Counted from the stretch's first letter, positions 1-11,612 are shown. The stretch: DNA of 64,000 nucleotides from Phycomyces nitens (GCA_022702545.1 JAHRBC010000004.1:1364001-1428000), one strand, 5' to 3'. Notes: generated by a model not told the origin, from the sequence alone. Translations and numbers: made by a program.

Positions 1-668
1 AATGTTGTACCGTTCACCAGCTCTTCTGATAACTCTGGCTCTTCCATCATTGCCTTCAACTGTAAATCTAGACTCATCGGACCAAACTGCACCTCTCTAT
101 TGTTCACCAGACCAATTGACATGCTCATTAGCCCATTCCAATATTTTTTGCTTGCGTCTTTCAGTTAAGGCTGGCTTGTGAGCTGAAATATATGAACCGA
201 ACCCCAAACACTCAAGACACCTGATTACAGTGTCTCTAAAGACGAAAATATTTCCATATGGTTCAAGGCCACTCTCAGCTTGTGATATGAGGCAAATGGG
301 TCCTTCCGTACCACATGCACAAGGTGTCTCTCGGTCCTATCGTCAGTCTTTCTTGGTCTTCCAGCCCCTTTTCTTGGGTTGGGTGACCCGGTTTCCTTCA
401 CTCGCTTAATAATACTTTTGACAGTGGCCAAACTAATTCCAACAACACTTGCAATCTTGGTAACACCAAAATCAGCAAAATACATGTACATTATACATCC
501 ATGCTTGTAATCATCGGCTGTCATATAAGAACCACGGGTGAATTCTGATGAGGATGTTAGTTTCATGATGGGTTCGATTAATAGAATGAAAAGAAAATAA
601 TATTGTTATTTTCTTAAATAAAAGGTTGATTTTTTGCTAGTGTTGAAACGTTTTTCACTGTGAGTGTA
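1..668 (-). mobile_element. Tc1/mariner transposase relic (runs off the left edge)
   Basis: A decayed Tc1-family transposase gene read on the minus strand. Its N-terminal part (566 down to 225) holds a helix-turn-helix DNA-binding region with the GAGRPRKT linker. A single-base frameshift near 225-235 then moves the frame to one that continues to the window edge. That part contains the catalytic-core signature WSDESRFTVEG (about 90-60), whose Asp is the first acidic residue of the DDE triad. A stop codon lies just before it, at the place where Tc1 proteins normally carry Trp, fitting a TGG to TAG change. The rest of the catalytic domain is outside the window. A possible terminal inverted repeat end next to a TA sits near 645-668. 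The HTH and DDE signatures are seen; the terminal-repeat assignment is inferred. Confidence 0.8.
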
Positions 669-779
669 TACACAACACATTTATGATTATATATATTTCC
701 AATTTATAAATGTTCATTGAACTAGTATATTATATTAGAAAAGAAAAAATATGGTTGATGGTCTTATCTGATTTTATTT

Positions 780-1650
780 TTATTTTTTAAACAGATGGAA
801 ACACGCAATATGAATGACACCTTTTGTAGATATAGTACCAATGATTGTATGAGAAGCAGATGGTTGAGGTAACTTAACAACTGTATGCTCTGATTTTCTA
901 GACCATGCGTAATTCTTTCGCATATTTATATGAAGCCCTGATTCATCAATGAAAATACAGTTTTTCGTAAAGTCAACATCTGAATCCTTTCATTTCATAA
1001 ACCACTCGTATCTCTCTTGAGAGATATTGCATCCTCAGACTCAAAATATGGCTTTTTTTTTGACTGGCGGGTTACAAGTTTCGTTCATGTGCTTATGGAT
1101 GAGTGATTTTGTCAGCGAAAATTCCTCAAAGGATCTAGTCAGACTTTCAACTACATCACAAACAGTAACCTGTGGATCATAATCAACTTGGTCTAGTGCG
1201 CTTTGTGTTCCTATGTCAAGCTGTTTGGGCGCCTTGGATATCTGGTTGATTTTTTGATAGGCACTCTGCCAGTCTCTTCGTAGCTTCTCCGCCATCGCTG
1301 AGCAGTTTGTTCTTTGACACTTAATTCTCTCCCGAACATTGGGGCATACTTTTGTCCCACAAGGTAATTCGATCATTCAATCGATGAACAGCGTCCTCTG
1401 ATTAATGCTATAGTCTGAATTTGTCCTCTTTGAGGTAACTTTCACTGGCTTTGAAGTAGTTGACTTTTTTTTTTGTTTTCAGTTGGTTGTTTTTCCAATG
1501 GCTTATTCTTCATACAAGAAGAATAATTAGCCAAAGTTTCAAGAACAATATTGGAATCGTCGATGGTTGACATGACATCTTTCATAGGATCATACGTTAA
1601 TTGACCGTCTTCATCATAAATATTGTTTTGTCCATTTTCATAAAAAAAAA
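780..1650 (-). pseudogene. Decayed IS630/Tc1-like DDE transposase
   Basis: Minus-strand remains of a second, different transposase gene, in pieces joined by frameshifts. The upstream part (about 1650-1380) reads as an acidic then lysine-rich N-terminal extension. The piece 1376-1041 encodes 111 residues including YDPQVTVCDVVESL. Below 1010 a third piece contains RYEWFMK and then CIFIDESGLHINMRK, a DDE_3-type catalytic motif (hydrophobic-IDE-G/S-hydrophobic) typical of IS630-like transposases in Mucoromycota. The frame then runs to about 780 with SHTIIGTIS, the usual segment after the first catalytic Asp. Later catalytic residues are not seen. An internal stop and at least two frame changes show that it cannot make an intact enzyme. 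Confidence 0.7.
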
Positions 1651-1795
1651 GAATTCTTCATCTCGTAAGGCTACAATGGGAATTGTCTGAACTCCTAGGA
1701 GTGATGGACAATTGACATTCTTAAAAAAAAAAGATAAGAGGGGACATTGTATTCCTATGACAGCGAAAACGTATGTCTGATTGGGCGACACTTTA

Positions 1796-1858
1796 TTCGG
1801 CACGGACAATATCATGTTCGACACGGATAATACTATGTTCGGTCCGGACAACATAATT
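1796..1858. repeat. Three-copy 21-bp tandem repeat
   Basis: Three adjacent 21-bp units at 1796-1816, 1817-1837 and 1838-1858. Each begins TTCGGCACGG, TTCGACACGG or TTCGGTCCGG. On the minus strand this reads as an imperfect seven-residue repeat (LSxPNxV-like), but no convincing gene contains it. Confidence 0.75.
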
Positions 1859-3640
1859 TATTGGATCAACTGTATATATAGCTACTGAGTTTATGAAACC
1901 CTAATATGGGGTAAAAATAATGACTTACTTTTTAATTTAGAAAATAGATTCCTAAATATAGGCTTATAAGATATCATAATATCCAATCCACCTACTAAAG
2001 TAAAATGATTTCTTTTTTTCGCCGAATAGCAGAGATGTGGTGGAGAGTGTCTTGAAAATTATTTTTGAGCATTCCATAAAAGACTGTAGAATTTTATTAT
2101 GGTGACATAAATAGACAAATGCGGTCATTTAATACAACTTTATAAAATGTAAAGAAAAAATGGCGGAATCCGAACCAAATTGACAAATTGAGAATTTATT
2201 TTACCAGGTGTGTTTTAAAGCCAGCGGAAAAAGCCAAATCACGTGATGTATAGACTCGTCACATTTTTTTTTTAAATATATAGAAAAAAATTGGAAGAAA
2301 AGAATATTCTACATGTGGGCTGGCGAGCCTATTGGACCTTCATTTTTGACGCATTACCTTTTATTTCCGCCAACGCCATCGCCTCTACCCATAACCTCCT
2401 CCGTAAATGCATAGATCAAACTACTATGCTCTAAATAACCTATAAGTCCCTACTATTCCAAGTCTTTCCTTCCTTTTTACCACCCGCCCTATGTACAGTC
2501 CTTTGCTACTACTTCCAAATAACTTCATCTCATAAGCTTTGATGCCATCAAGATACCCTCAACATCGCCGATCGAAGAAGCGTGACTGTGTAAGGATAAT
2601 AAACTGCCTTCTATGCAAAAAAAGAGAAAGGGATACATATAAGAAGTAGAATATGGAAGGAGAAGATAAGAACAGATATAGTGTCAGTACATATTTGTAT
2701 ATTTTATGAATAATCATAAATAAGTAGGGAATAGGGTTTTGGGACCACTTCCGTATACTACTCTGTAAAGGGGATTTATCATATGATAGATTTATCAATA
2801 AAATGATTGATTATTCAAAGATAAATCCTTGTGATCCCATCTTTCTTTATTTTAGTTGAAACAATAAAAAGCAAACAACCAAAAGCTTGTAGATCCTATA
2901 TCAGAGTTCCTATGATGTTTTGCCAATAAAAGCAAATATCTAGAAGCAGAGATCAAATAAAATATGCATTCAATTTGTGCCAACTAGATCTCTTGTGTCT
3001 TGAATTATATGCTCTGATTAGCCAAGACGGTGGCCATGTAAACCAGAAACCCGGAAGGGTGGCTATGGGTCTAGTTGGAAACCAAGCTGAATTGGATCCA
3101 ACTATTCAAATCGTTTGATGTCATGAAATCTATAAAATGGTTATATCATCATACGATTAAAAGAGCGGTAAAGATGGGGGTGGCACGGTATCACCAAGTC
3201 TTCCCGTGAATGAGAGCATCACAATTGCACGAGGGTCATTGAATGCATCTCCAGCTTGAATTGGAAATTCTAGAGAATTACAGGCCACATAACCCGTCAG
3301 AATACTGTAATTTAGACTTTAGATTATCTCATGTCATTTCATCTGACCCTTTTTTATAACAAGTCTCCTTGGCTGATCGACGTAGTAGAGGGGGTTTTAT
3401 AGAAATTAGAATAAAAGAGGAATGTACAAATGGAAAGCAAGATTGGCATTATCAGTGCATTCCAAAAAGTATTCAATTGTCATGGTTACTTGGTCAATCT
3501 CTCTGTTAAGAGAGAAAGAATCGGCGAATATGATGAAGACTATTGCCATTTGTTTTGTGTGTTTATAAATACATTGAGATGAGTGCTAGTGATGATATGA
3601 TAATATCATATAATGTCTGCTCTCTCTACCAACTATCATA
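1859..3640. other. AT-rich intergenic DNA
   Basis: No gene is recognised. A pyrimidine-biased patch at about 2330-2580, with several stops in every frame, could be an old retroelement fragment, but no reverse transcriptase, endonuclease or zinc-knuckle motif was found in it. The remainder is AT-rich with homopolymer runs. Confidence 0.5.
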
Positions 3641-3985
3641 TATATCTTGTTATTTTACTTGGTACTGATTGTTAGTATGTCTTTACATTTGAATAATGTA
3701 TCAGGAATTGTGCACTCTTTTAGGGCACTTCCATCAGGTCGGCTATTCAAAATGTTTCAATCTACAATTATGTTGGATGCAATACTCTCGCTGTCATGGT
3801 GCTCTTTTTGGATCTGTGGGCTTGTGTTCAGCTTAATTCGTTAGAGTGCTTCGGACCAGAAATATCGACAGTGGGGATTGCGGGGACAATCTTGTGCGCC
3901 ATTGACAGTTTTCCATCAAAGACCTTTTTGGATGTCCTCTAGCATGCAATTGCTATCTGGCATATATGCTGACTAGCTGCAGAAC
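3640..3985 (+). pseudogene. Possible relic of a multispan membrane-protein gene
   Basis: A 65-codon open segment (3647-3844) is strongly hydrophobic. It is followed, after a frame change, by another open run ending near 3940 (TVGIAGTILCAIDSF) and then by stops. Hydrophobic stretches in consecutive frames look like a decayed membrane protein. I cannot name a family, and chance open reading in AT-rich DNA is a real alternative. Confidence 0.2.
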
Positions 3986-4253
3986 CGGGCGCCCTGTGCC
4001 TTTGACCTGTGTTTGGGCTGGAATGGTTAGTATCTATAGGAACAGATTAAAAGGTGCCTGTTCGGGGTTGTAATTTGTCGTTTTTTGCTGACACTAACTT
4101 TCATGTGTGAAAACCTAAATCGATATCCCAGCCTGTGACCGTCCCTGGAGCTAATATTTCAATTGCATTAGTCACTCGAAATAAAGATGATTCTCATATA
4201 ATCTACGGCCTCCCATTTAACGACCCCACACTTTCTCCACTCTTCTCATCACA

Positions 4254-6556
4254 ATGTCCAACAATATCCCTACTCGATTCCCAGACCTTGCCCCCAAGGG
4301 TCCCTCTGGTGAGCTGCTCTTGGCTGCCGAGCGTGCAAAGACTAGCTTTGATGTCAAGGAGCTGTCCAAGTTCATGTACACAAAAAAATGGCTCGATAAG
4401 ATGAACAACATCCTCGAGGTCCTAGAGTCTGAGCCCGCATTCGACAAGACCAACCGATACTATCAGAACCGTGAAGAGAAGATCTCCACATCTCTCTGGA
4501 AGGACAGACGTCTCACTGAGCTGGTCAAGTAAGTTAAAATGTCGCTGTCTTGCTTATCTGACCTCTTCTTAGGGAGCATAACTGGAGCGAAACCGAGACC
4601 CAGATTGCAAACTTCTTGTTCGACCAGTCCACTCCTGTAAGTCTTTTATAGACCATATATACAATAGATACTAATCCTATTCCAGTTCACTCTCCATTAC
4701 AACATGTTCATTCCTACCCTCAGAACTCAAACAACCGACGAACAGAAAAAGCTGTTTTTGGAGCCCGCACTCAAGCACCATATCATTGGTTGCTATGCTC
4801 AGACTGAGGTAAGATTATTCTACAAAGTACAATGGAGACTGATCCTATCAGTTGGGCCATGGTTCCAATGTTCAAGGCCTCGAGACTACTGCCACCTACA
4901 TCCCCGAAACAAATGAGTTTGAGATCCATTCCCCTACCCTGACATCTGCCAAGTGGTGGATCGGTGGTCTTGGCAAGGCTGCCACACATGCCATCGTCAT
5001 GGCCCGCTTGATCACAAACGGCAAGGACCTTGGTCCCCATCCTTTCTGCGTCCAGATCCGTAGTCTCCAGGATCATCGTCCATTGAAGGGTATCACTGTT
5101 GGTGACATTGGACCCAAGTTTGGCTTCAACACCGTCGACAATGGTTTTATCATGTTTGACCATTACCGTATTCCCCACGTTGCCTTCCTTGCCAAATACT
5201 CCAAGGTCAAGGCTGGTAGTGGAGAGTACGTAAAGCCTCCTAATGCCAAGTTGTCCTATGGAACCATGGTATTCGTCAGAGCAAACATTGTTATGGGTAA
5301 GTTGAGGGATCAATAGATCACGAATCCAGAGGGGCTCATGCTCTATTGTCAATTTAGGTTCTCGTTTTGCCCTTGCAAAGGCTACTACCATTGCCGTCCG
5401 TTACTCTGCTGTCCGCCAGCAATTTGTAGACGCTTCCAACCCTCGCAAATGGGACAACAAGATCATCGAAACACCTGTCATTGACTACACTATGCAGCAG
5501 TACCGTCTCTTGCCTGCTGTTGCTGCCACATATGCCTTTTTCTTCACTGGTCGTGAGATGCTCCGTCTTTACGAATTGAACCAAAATGCCATGAAGGAGG
5601 GTAACTTTGATCTTCTCGCCGATCTTCACGCCAGTTCCTCTGGACTCAAGAGTTTGACCACCACCATGGCCATCAACTCTATTGAGGATTGTAGACGTGC
5701 CTGCGGTGGCCACGGTTACAGTAACTTCTCTGGACTTGGTCAGTTCTACCAGGACTATCTCCCCAACGTCACCTGGGAAGGTGACAACTACATCCTTACC
5801 CAGCAGACCTCTCGCTATCTCCTCAAGACATTCCGCAATGTCGTTGCTGGCAAGGCCGTCCCATCCGAATACAACCAGACCATCACCTACTTGACCCAGT
5901 ACCTCGAGAACCCCAAGGCCAAGTGTCCCGCCACAAAGCCTTCCGACTTCCTTAACCCTGAACTTATCCTTTCCGCATTCGGTTTCCGTGCTGCCTATGG
6001 CATTGCCCAGGTCGCTGAGCAGATTGATCGTCATGGCCGTACCTGGAACTCGATGTTGGTCGAGATTGCCAGAATCTCAAAGGCTCACTGCCAATTTGTC
6101 CTTGTCCGCAACTTTATCATTGGTCTCCAGGCTGATGCCTCCCTCTCAAACCCTGAGCACCGTCCCATCGCAAAGGTCCTCAAGACCCTCTGCGTCCTGT
6201 TTGCTCTTTATACCATGGAGCAAGAGTTGGCCGAGTTCTTGCTGCCTGGCTATTTGTCTGCTGAGCAGACAGCTATGCTCAAGACTCAAGTCATTTCCTT
6301 GCTTGACGAGATTCGCCCCGACGCAATTGGCCTTGTAGATGCCTTTGCCCTCCCAGACTATTTCCTTCACTCTGCATTGGGCCGCTATGACGGCAAGGTC
6401 TATGAGGCCATGACCGAGATGGCCGAGAGAGAGCCATTGAACCACACCCAGGTTGTCAAGGGATACGAAGAGTGCATCAAGCCTCTTATCTCACAGGGCC
6501 AGGCCGAGGGTCGCTGGAGAGAGGACGGCCGCCTCCAGGCTCCTTCCAAGCTTTAA
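4254..6556 (+). CDS. Peroxisomal acyl-CoA oxidase
   Basis: A flavoenzyme of peroxisomal beta-oxidation that converts acyl-CoA to trans-2-enoyl-CoA and passes electrons to O2, making H2O2. Five exons (4254-4528, 4573-4636, 4686-4808, 4852-5296, 5358-6556) give 701 residues, close to the family length. The FAD/substrate motif CYAQTELGHGSN spans the exon 3/4 junction (residues about 149-160). It is followed by the HPFCVQIR segment, the family signature CRRACGGHGY (414-423) and TWEGDN, where Glu443 is the likely catalytic base by analogy with rat ACOX. The last three residues are SKL, a type 1 peroxisomal targeting signal. The start is the first ATG of exon 1, after a pyrimidine-rich leader. Exon 5 has the higher GC content of a well-expressed gene. 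Which paralogue (chain-length class) it is cannot be told from sequence alone. Confidence 0.96.
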
Positions 6557-6926
6557 AAAAACAAAACAAAAAACAAAAACAAAAAAAAACAAAAAGGGTG
6601 GCGAGTGTTTATATTGGAATTCAGTGTATATCATCAAACACTACGGCCCTGGTTAGCAAACTTTTATAATAACACATAGATCTGCACATAGTAAATATAG
6701 ATCATTTTTTTTACAACATTTTGTATGTTTCGCCAATGCTTTAATGTTTCCTTGGGTTATAAGTAAAGCTTTGAGTTATTTGTCCGAGGCCATAGGTCAA
6801 AGGACTTACTTCATTATACGAGTTGGAGGAGGCTCTGGCTGTGTTAACACCCTATCTATTTAATGGTCGAAAGCTTATATTTCCAAGGTAATAGATAGTT
6901 GTGGTAAAGCTACCTTGGAATAATAG
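6557..6926. other. 3' flank of the acyl-CoA oxidase gene
   Basis: A-rich sequence directly after the stop codon, followed by AT-rich DNA up to the TA target site of the Tc1 element. No gene is seen. Confidence 0.6.
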
Positions 6927-6928
6927 TA

Positions 6929-6967
6929 CACTGAGTATGCAAAAAGTTCGCAACTTTTTATAGTCCG
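6929..6967 (+). repeat. Left terminal inverted repeat of the Tc1 element
   Basis: Begins CACTGAGTATGC and ends ATAGTCCG. It matches the reverse complement of 8243-8281 at 38 of 39 positions, with an A/G difference at position 25. Confidence 0.95.
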
Positions 6968-7101
6968 CTAAATTTTAAGAATATACATACTTTTTCTAAT
7001 ACCAAATAAAATGTAAAGAACATTGAGTAGATAGCCCATACTATAGATATGGGGAGTAGAGAGTATTAACTTGCTAAATATATAATTTTATTATTTGTTT
7101 A

Positions 7102-8158
7102 TTAGTATCTAGTGTGTTTGCCTATGGCATCAATAACTGCTTGGCATCTTCGCGGCATGCTCAAGACAAGACGATTCAAATATTCTTGTGGAATACTTCT
7201 CCATTCCCTGTCTAGAGCATGGCGAAGATGCCACAGACTATACAAGTTGTATCTGCCTGACCGGATCCTCTTGTTTAAATAGTCCCAGATATGCTCTATA
7301 GGGTTGAGATCTGGGCTTTGAGGAGGCCAGTCAGGCAAAAGATTCAGCCCTTGCTGTTCCTTCCATTCACGTGTGAGTCTGCTCGTGTGGCTTCTCGCGT
7401 TGTCCTCTTGCAGAACAAGTCTTCTCCCACCTGAAAGAGACTCGAATTCTTTTAGGGAAGGAAAATATCCTTCTTCCAAGGTCTTTATGTACTTCTTGGA
7501 GTTCATTCTGCCAGAAATCGGCTTTAATTCTCCGACACCCATGGTGCAGAAGCATCCCCAAAACATGAGAGAACCACCTCCAAACTTCATGGTTGGGGAT
7601 ATCATTGTGGACAGGAGACCAGTCTTGTCAGTTCAGAGAACTCTTCGGCGCCCATCGCTTCCAAAAAGCCTAAATTGCTTCTCATCGGACCAGATGATGG
7701 AGCTCCAGTCATCTCCACTCCAATCAAGATGAGCTTTTGCCCATGCCACTCGTTTTTTTTTGGTTCTCCTTGGAGATCATAGGCTTTTTGATCATTTTGC
7801 GTGAGTGTATGCCATGGCTGTGAAGAAATCTCCTAAATGTGTTTGATGATGTAGGAGTGGCAGCAGTATTTCTAATGGATAATGTCATGGGCTGTGTTGG
7901 ATCCTTCTTGATCTCACGCAAAATTTCCCTTACGTCTCTATCATCTAGCTTCTTTGGACGACCTGTGGGCTTGCATCTCTTATACGATCCAGTCTCTCTG
8001 TAATGCTTGAGTACTCGTGAAACAACGTACTTGCTAACATTCAACTTCTTTGCAATGTCACATTGCTTAGCACCATTAACAATGCTCTCATGTACAATAA
8101 TTACACGAGTTACATCGTCCGTATTGGGCTTCTTTGTAGAGGTAGAGTTAGGTGTCAT
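7102..8158 (-). pseudogene. Tc1-family transposase, broken by one frameshift and one stop
   Basis: A DDE transposase that would cut and paste its element at TA sites. The first part (8158-7724) has paired helix-turn-helix regions with the GRPKKLDD linker. Near 7750 a run of nine A residues (minus strand) causes a one-base frameshift. The next frame holds the first catalytic motif IWSDEKQF. It then meets a TGA after GRRRVL and continues as 7605-7102 with the second catalytic motif LQEDNARSH and the third, PDLNPIEHIW. I count 35 residues between the second Asp and the Glu, one more than in classic Tc1 (34). The C-terminal remainder is intact. Both lesions are single-nucleotide changes. Confidence 0.9.
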
Positions 8159-8242
8159 GTTGGTAGTTTTGGTTTTTTGATTGTGTTATAAAAGATGTTG
8201 ATTAAGAAGAAAAAGAATATATTTGTAACTTGAGAGAATGGT

Positions 8243-8281
8243 CGGACTATAAAAAGCTGCGAACTTTTTGCATACTCAGTG
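8243..8281 (-). repeat. Right terminal inverted repeat of the Tc1 element
   Basis: Mirror of 6929-6967. It ends GCATACTCAGTG directly before the TA duplication at 8282-8283. Confidence 0.95.
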
Positions 8282-8469
8282 TATAAATCATTAGACAGTT
8301 TCATTGGTTTTGAAGGGCGGTGTAGAAATAAAGAGCACTATCAACTCACAAATAAATAAAATGAATAGCGCCTTGAACTACTTTTTTCTACTGCTAAATC
8401 AAAACGTAAATATTTTATTAGCAATCGCCCCAATACACAACTCATCAGTAACAAAAGAATTATCTGGCT

Positions 8470-8995
8470 CTCCAACGTCAAGAAATTCCGCGCTCATGGA
8501 AACGGTCCGTGGTTGTTCTATTGTCAAAAAAGGGAGACCTTCGTTGTCGATTTGGAAGACTTATATCTCTGATCTGTGCTGATTCTAAACTTTTTACTCG
8601 CCTTATCACCTCGCGCCTTCCAACAGCGATGAGACTCACCATCAACCCATACCAAACTGGGTTTCTGGGAAATAGATTCATCGCAGATAATGGGATAGTC
8701 GCCAGACTAATCATGGACACAACTCAAAGATACAAGCTATCAGGAATTCGTCTTCTTGATCAAGAGAAAGTTTACGATCGAGTTCACCCTGAGTATTTGA
8801 GCTGATGTCTTATTCGATCTGGTTTTCCTTCCACTTTTGTTCTCGCCATCACCGCCCTCTTCTTCGACACAACGCTTTATGTTAATATCAACGGATATCT
8901 CTCGGTACCAGCCTAACAAGGATGAGGGTTACAACAAGGTGACCCACTCTCCCCTCTTCTTTTCAATTTGGCCCTTGGGCCTCTACTCCGTGTGG
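8470..8995 (+). pseudogene. LINE reverse transcriptase fragment
   Basis: Remains of the ORF2 reverse transcriptase of a non-LTR retrotransposon. Recognisable pieces in order are SWKRSVVVLLSKKGD, LISLICADSKLFTRLI, NPYQTGFLGNRFIADN and, after a stop, GLQQGDPLSPLLFNLA (the RT palm segment before the YxDD box). Three internal stops (one near 8803, two near 8915-8930) interrupt it. The YxDD motif is missing because a Ty3/gypsy-derived block follows. The zinc-binding C-terminal part of a LINE reappears at 11.0-11.6 kb on the same strand, so the two are probably halves of one element. Confidence 0.85.
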
Positions 8996-9449
8996 TGATC
9001 CAGCCTTATCAATGTATATTTTACATATAAATAAGCTATAAGTACAGATTAGCTGAGAGCTAATAAGGTACGAGAGACGAAGTATAGCAATGCATCAGAA
9101 TAATAGTAATATGGATGTTGAGCTCAGAGGCTTACTCCATCTAATATCTTAATGTGGTGAAAGACCCCACGTATCAGGAAGTCCAAGATCTTGTGTAACA
9201 ACACATTGAAAGAGTATATAAAGAGTGGCACATTTTGTATCTTCATAAAGACAAGCTTATATACAGTCTCAAAGTACTCACTTACTGTTCATATCTCCAT
9301 TACTATTTTTTATTGTTTTAATACCCTAAAACAAAACATCATAAATTACTTCCGAGAACATATACCTAATGTATCCCTGCTCACTGCACTTCTGGATAAA
9401 CTTTGCGACGAGGTAAATCTCACATCTCCATGAGCGAAAGAACAATCAG

Positions 9450-10340
9450 ATAGATTCAACAACCTTAAAGAAGTATTAATTAAGCTACTGATATCGTATT
9501 ACCCCAACTTGAAATATCCAATCAATGTGGCGACAGACGCATCCAACATAGGCATAAACGATGTACTCTATCAAGTCATTAATGGAGAGACACGGCGTAT
9601 AGGTTTTATGGCACGAGCCTTATCTAAAAGTGAAAGAAACTATTCTACAACTAAATGTGAGCTACTAGCTGTCATATACACATTGAACAAGTGGCATAAG
9701 TACCTATTGAGTGACCCGCTCATGTTGTACACAGACCATAAAGCCCTCACATGTATACATACACAAAAGATAACCAATACTATGACGATAAACAGGCTAT
9801 ACACTATATTTGAATATAAATTTGAGATACTCCGTCTTCCTGGTTTCAACAACATCCTATCCAACAAATTACCACGTCATTTTCCGACGAATAAAGAGCT
9901 GGAAGGGTATAATGACTACACAGAAACGTGTAGCGGCTAAAAAATGGTTATAAACAGACAACAAACGCTAGTTGACAATAATAACGATAAAATTCTGACA
10001 CCACAAGAGAGTTAAAGAAAAGACCTTCTCACCAAATCCCATGCTTTCAGGCATTTTGGAGCAGACGCCATAACAACCTCACTTCATAATGAAGGCATAC
10101 GCTGGACAAACATACATAGAGATGCTTTCAAGGTAGTACAAAGCTGTATAGAGTGTCAAAAGTATAACATAGCAAAGAAAGGTTATCATCCTCTAAGACC
10201 AACCCATGCAAATTTGCCATGCGACCATTGGGCTATAGACCTCGCAGGTCCTTTCACCACCTCACATAATAGTAATAACTACTTACTTGTAATGGTAGGA
10301 ATTTGCGCAATATTTTGTGTATTACGTGCAATGTTATATT
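9450..10340 (+). pseudogene. Ty3/gypsy-like pol fragment (RNase H and integrase)
   Basis: Decayed polyprotein of an LTR retrotransposon. At 9509-9940 lies the RNase H domain typical of Ty3/gypsy, with VATDASNIGI, the ARALSKSERNYSTTKCELLAV segment shortened by decay, and LYTDHKALT. After stops, about 10020-10330 shows the H2C2 zinc-binding region (KSHAFRHFGAD ... CIECQKYN) and the first part of the integrase core (HWAIDLAGPFTTS). Protease, reverse transcriptase and long terminal repeats were not found. The fragment lies between two LINE fragments on the same strand, which suggests insertion into the LINE. Confidence 0.85.
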
Positions 10341-11035
10341 TTCAGGTAAAAAAAGCTGAATGATAAAGTAGAATATAGACAGTAGTGAGTACTTTAAGAC
10401 TATATATATATTAGTTTGACTTTATTATGATAAAAAGTGTGCTGTTCTTCATATACTTTACAACCTGCTATTGCCCTAATGGCTTGGACTTCCAGGCATA
10501 CATCCTCTTTACTATATTTAAATATTAGAAAGTGGTTGTTCCTAAGCCTAATTTCTGTTTTATTATTTTGAAATATTATTATACATCAAACATTATACCT
10601 CGTTATGTCTTGGCTATGTCATAATCTTTTTATCTAGAGCTTGATATCCTCTTAATTATTTTAGTTTTCTTGTGAGGTAGTATCAGTATAATACTGAGTA
10701 TATTTATTATTGGTATGATTATATTATCAAATATGATCTACATGCCGTAGTGGCCAAGTGAGTATCTGCTAATCCCTCATGATATAGAAATAAACAAAGT
10801 AATATGACTGGATAAAATGTGAGACGGTCTGTGTTGGTTTGTGTAAAGATGTGATCCAGACAGTTAACAGAGAAAGAGAATATACATCAATCTCCTCTAA
10901 CAGCTCCTTGGCCCGAATATTGGCAATTAGCAGCTTGTTTTCTTGAGAAAGATAAAAAAAAAGTTATGTGTAAGGATGGTCTTTATTGCTTTTATCTTTT
11001 GATGTTTATACACATATCTCGATAATAAATAAAAC
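10341..11035. other. AT-rich DNA between retroelement fragments
   Basis: No coding signal. This may be decayed 3' sequence or LTR of the Ty3/gypsy element, but no matching repeat was found near 9000-9450. A short tRNA-like string lies near 10741-10775, without convincing arms. Confidence 0.4.
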
Positions 11036-11612
11036 GCTAAACTTAGGGGCACGACGTTTTGATTTCACCGGAACACGCTCTTTTCGACTCCTATGCCCAC
11101 CTCCAAACCCACACCCTCGCCATTCTGCCTCTCGTTTGTCACCTTCTCAATGGACTTTCTTTTGGTCTTTAACCTTGTCTACTGCCACCCGCAACATATG
11201 GTATCGTCTCCTTCATAACTCCCTTTCCTCTGCGTCCGTTCTACATGACATTAGCCCTGACCTTGTTGTGTCTCCCGAGTGCCGTCTATGCGGCCACCCT
11301 ACTCAAACTACCGACCGCCTACTTGCCAAATGTTCTCTTGTTTGGCGGGTTTGGACCTTGACATTGCCACGATTGCTGCCTCAACCTCCTAACAGCCCAT
11401 CTACACTCCTTCGTGCCTTATATGCCCTTGATCTCCCTCCATAATCCCCTTCTATTGACTCTTACCATGTTTTGGATGGAGTCTTGGCTGCAGTCTGGAA
11501 AGCCTACTGGAGACAAGTTTTTGACAAAATTCCTTTCACTCCTGTCCACGTGAGTGACTCGGTGGACAAGACCCTCCATTCCTTGTTTTCTTCTTCCCAC
11601 CTTCTTGACTAG
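11036..11612 (+). pseudogene. LINE ORF2 C-terminal zinc-binding (zf-RVT) fragment
   Basis: The 3' end of a LINE ORF2. It reads SQWTFFWSLTLS, WYRLLHNSLSS and then the zinc-binding segment CRLCGHPTQTTDRLLAKC, in which the usual His before the last Cys region is replaced (DRLL). After one stop at 11442 the same frame continues to 11612 with VLAAVWKAYWR and SSSHLLD, the usual end of this family in Mucoromycota. Orientation matches the RT fragment at 8470-8995. Confidence 0.8.

Larger units (their letters stand above)
6929..8281 (-). mobile_element. Structurally complete Tc1/mariner element, 1353 bp
   Basis: The element is bounded by 39-bp terminal inverted repeats that differ at one position, and is flanked by the TA duplication expected for this superfamily (6927-6928 and 8282-8283). 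It carries one transposase gene on the minus strand, broken by a frameshift and a stop. Near-identical ends suggest a fairly recent insertion, between the acyl-CoA oxidase gene and a LINE relic. The element could in principle still be mobilised in trans by an active relative; that is inference. Confidence 0.93.

Noticed and set aside
5354..6034. Long open frame on the minus strand opposite the acyl-CoA oxidase
   Set aside because: It is the antisense shadow of a strongly conserved, codon-biased exon.
10741..10775. GTAGTGGCCAAGTGAG string resembling a tRNA 5' half
   Set aside because: No pairing acceptor stem and no B-box within 100 bp.
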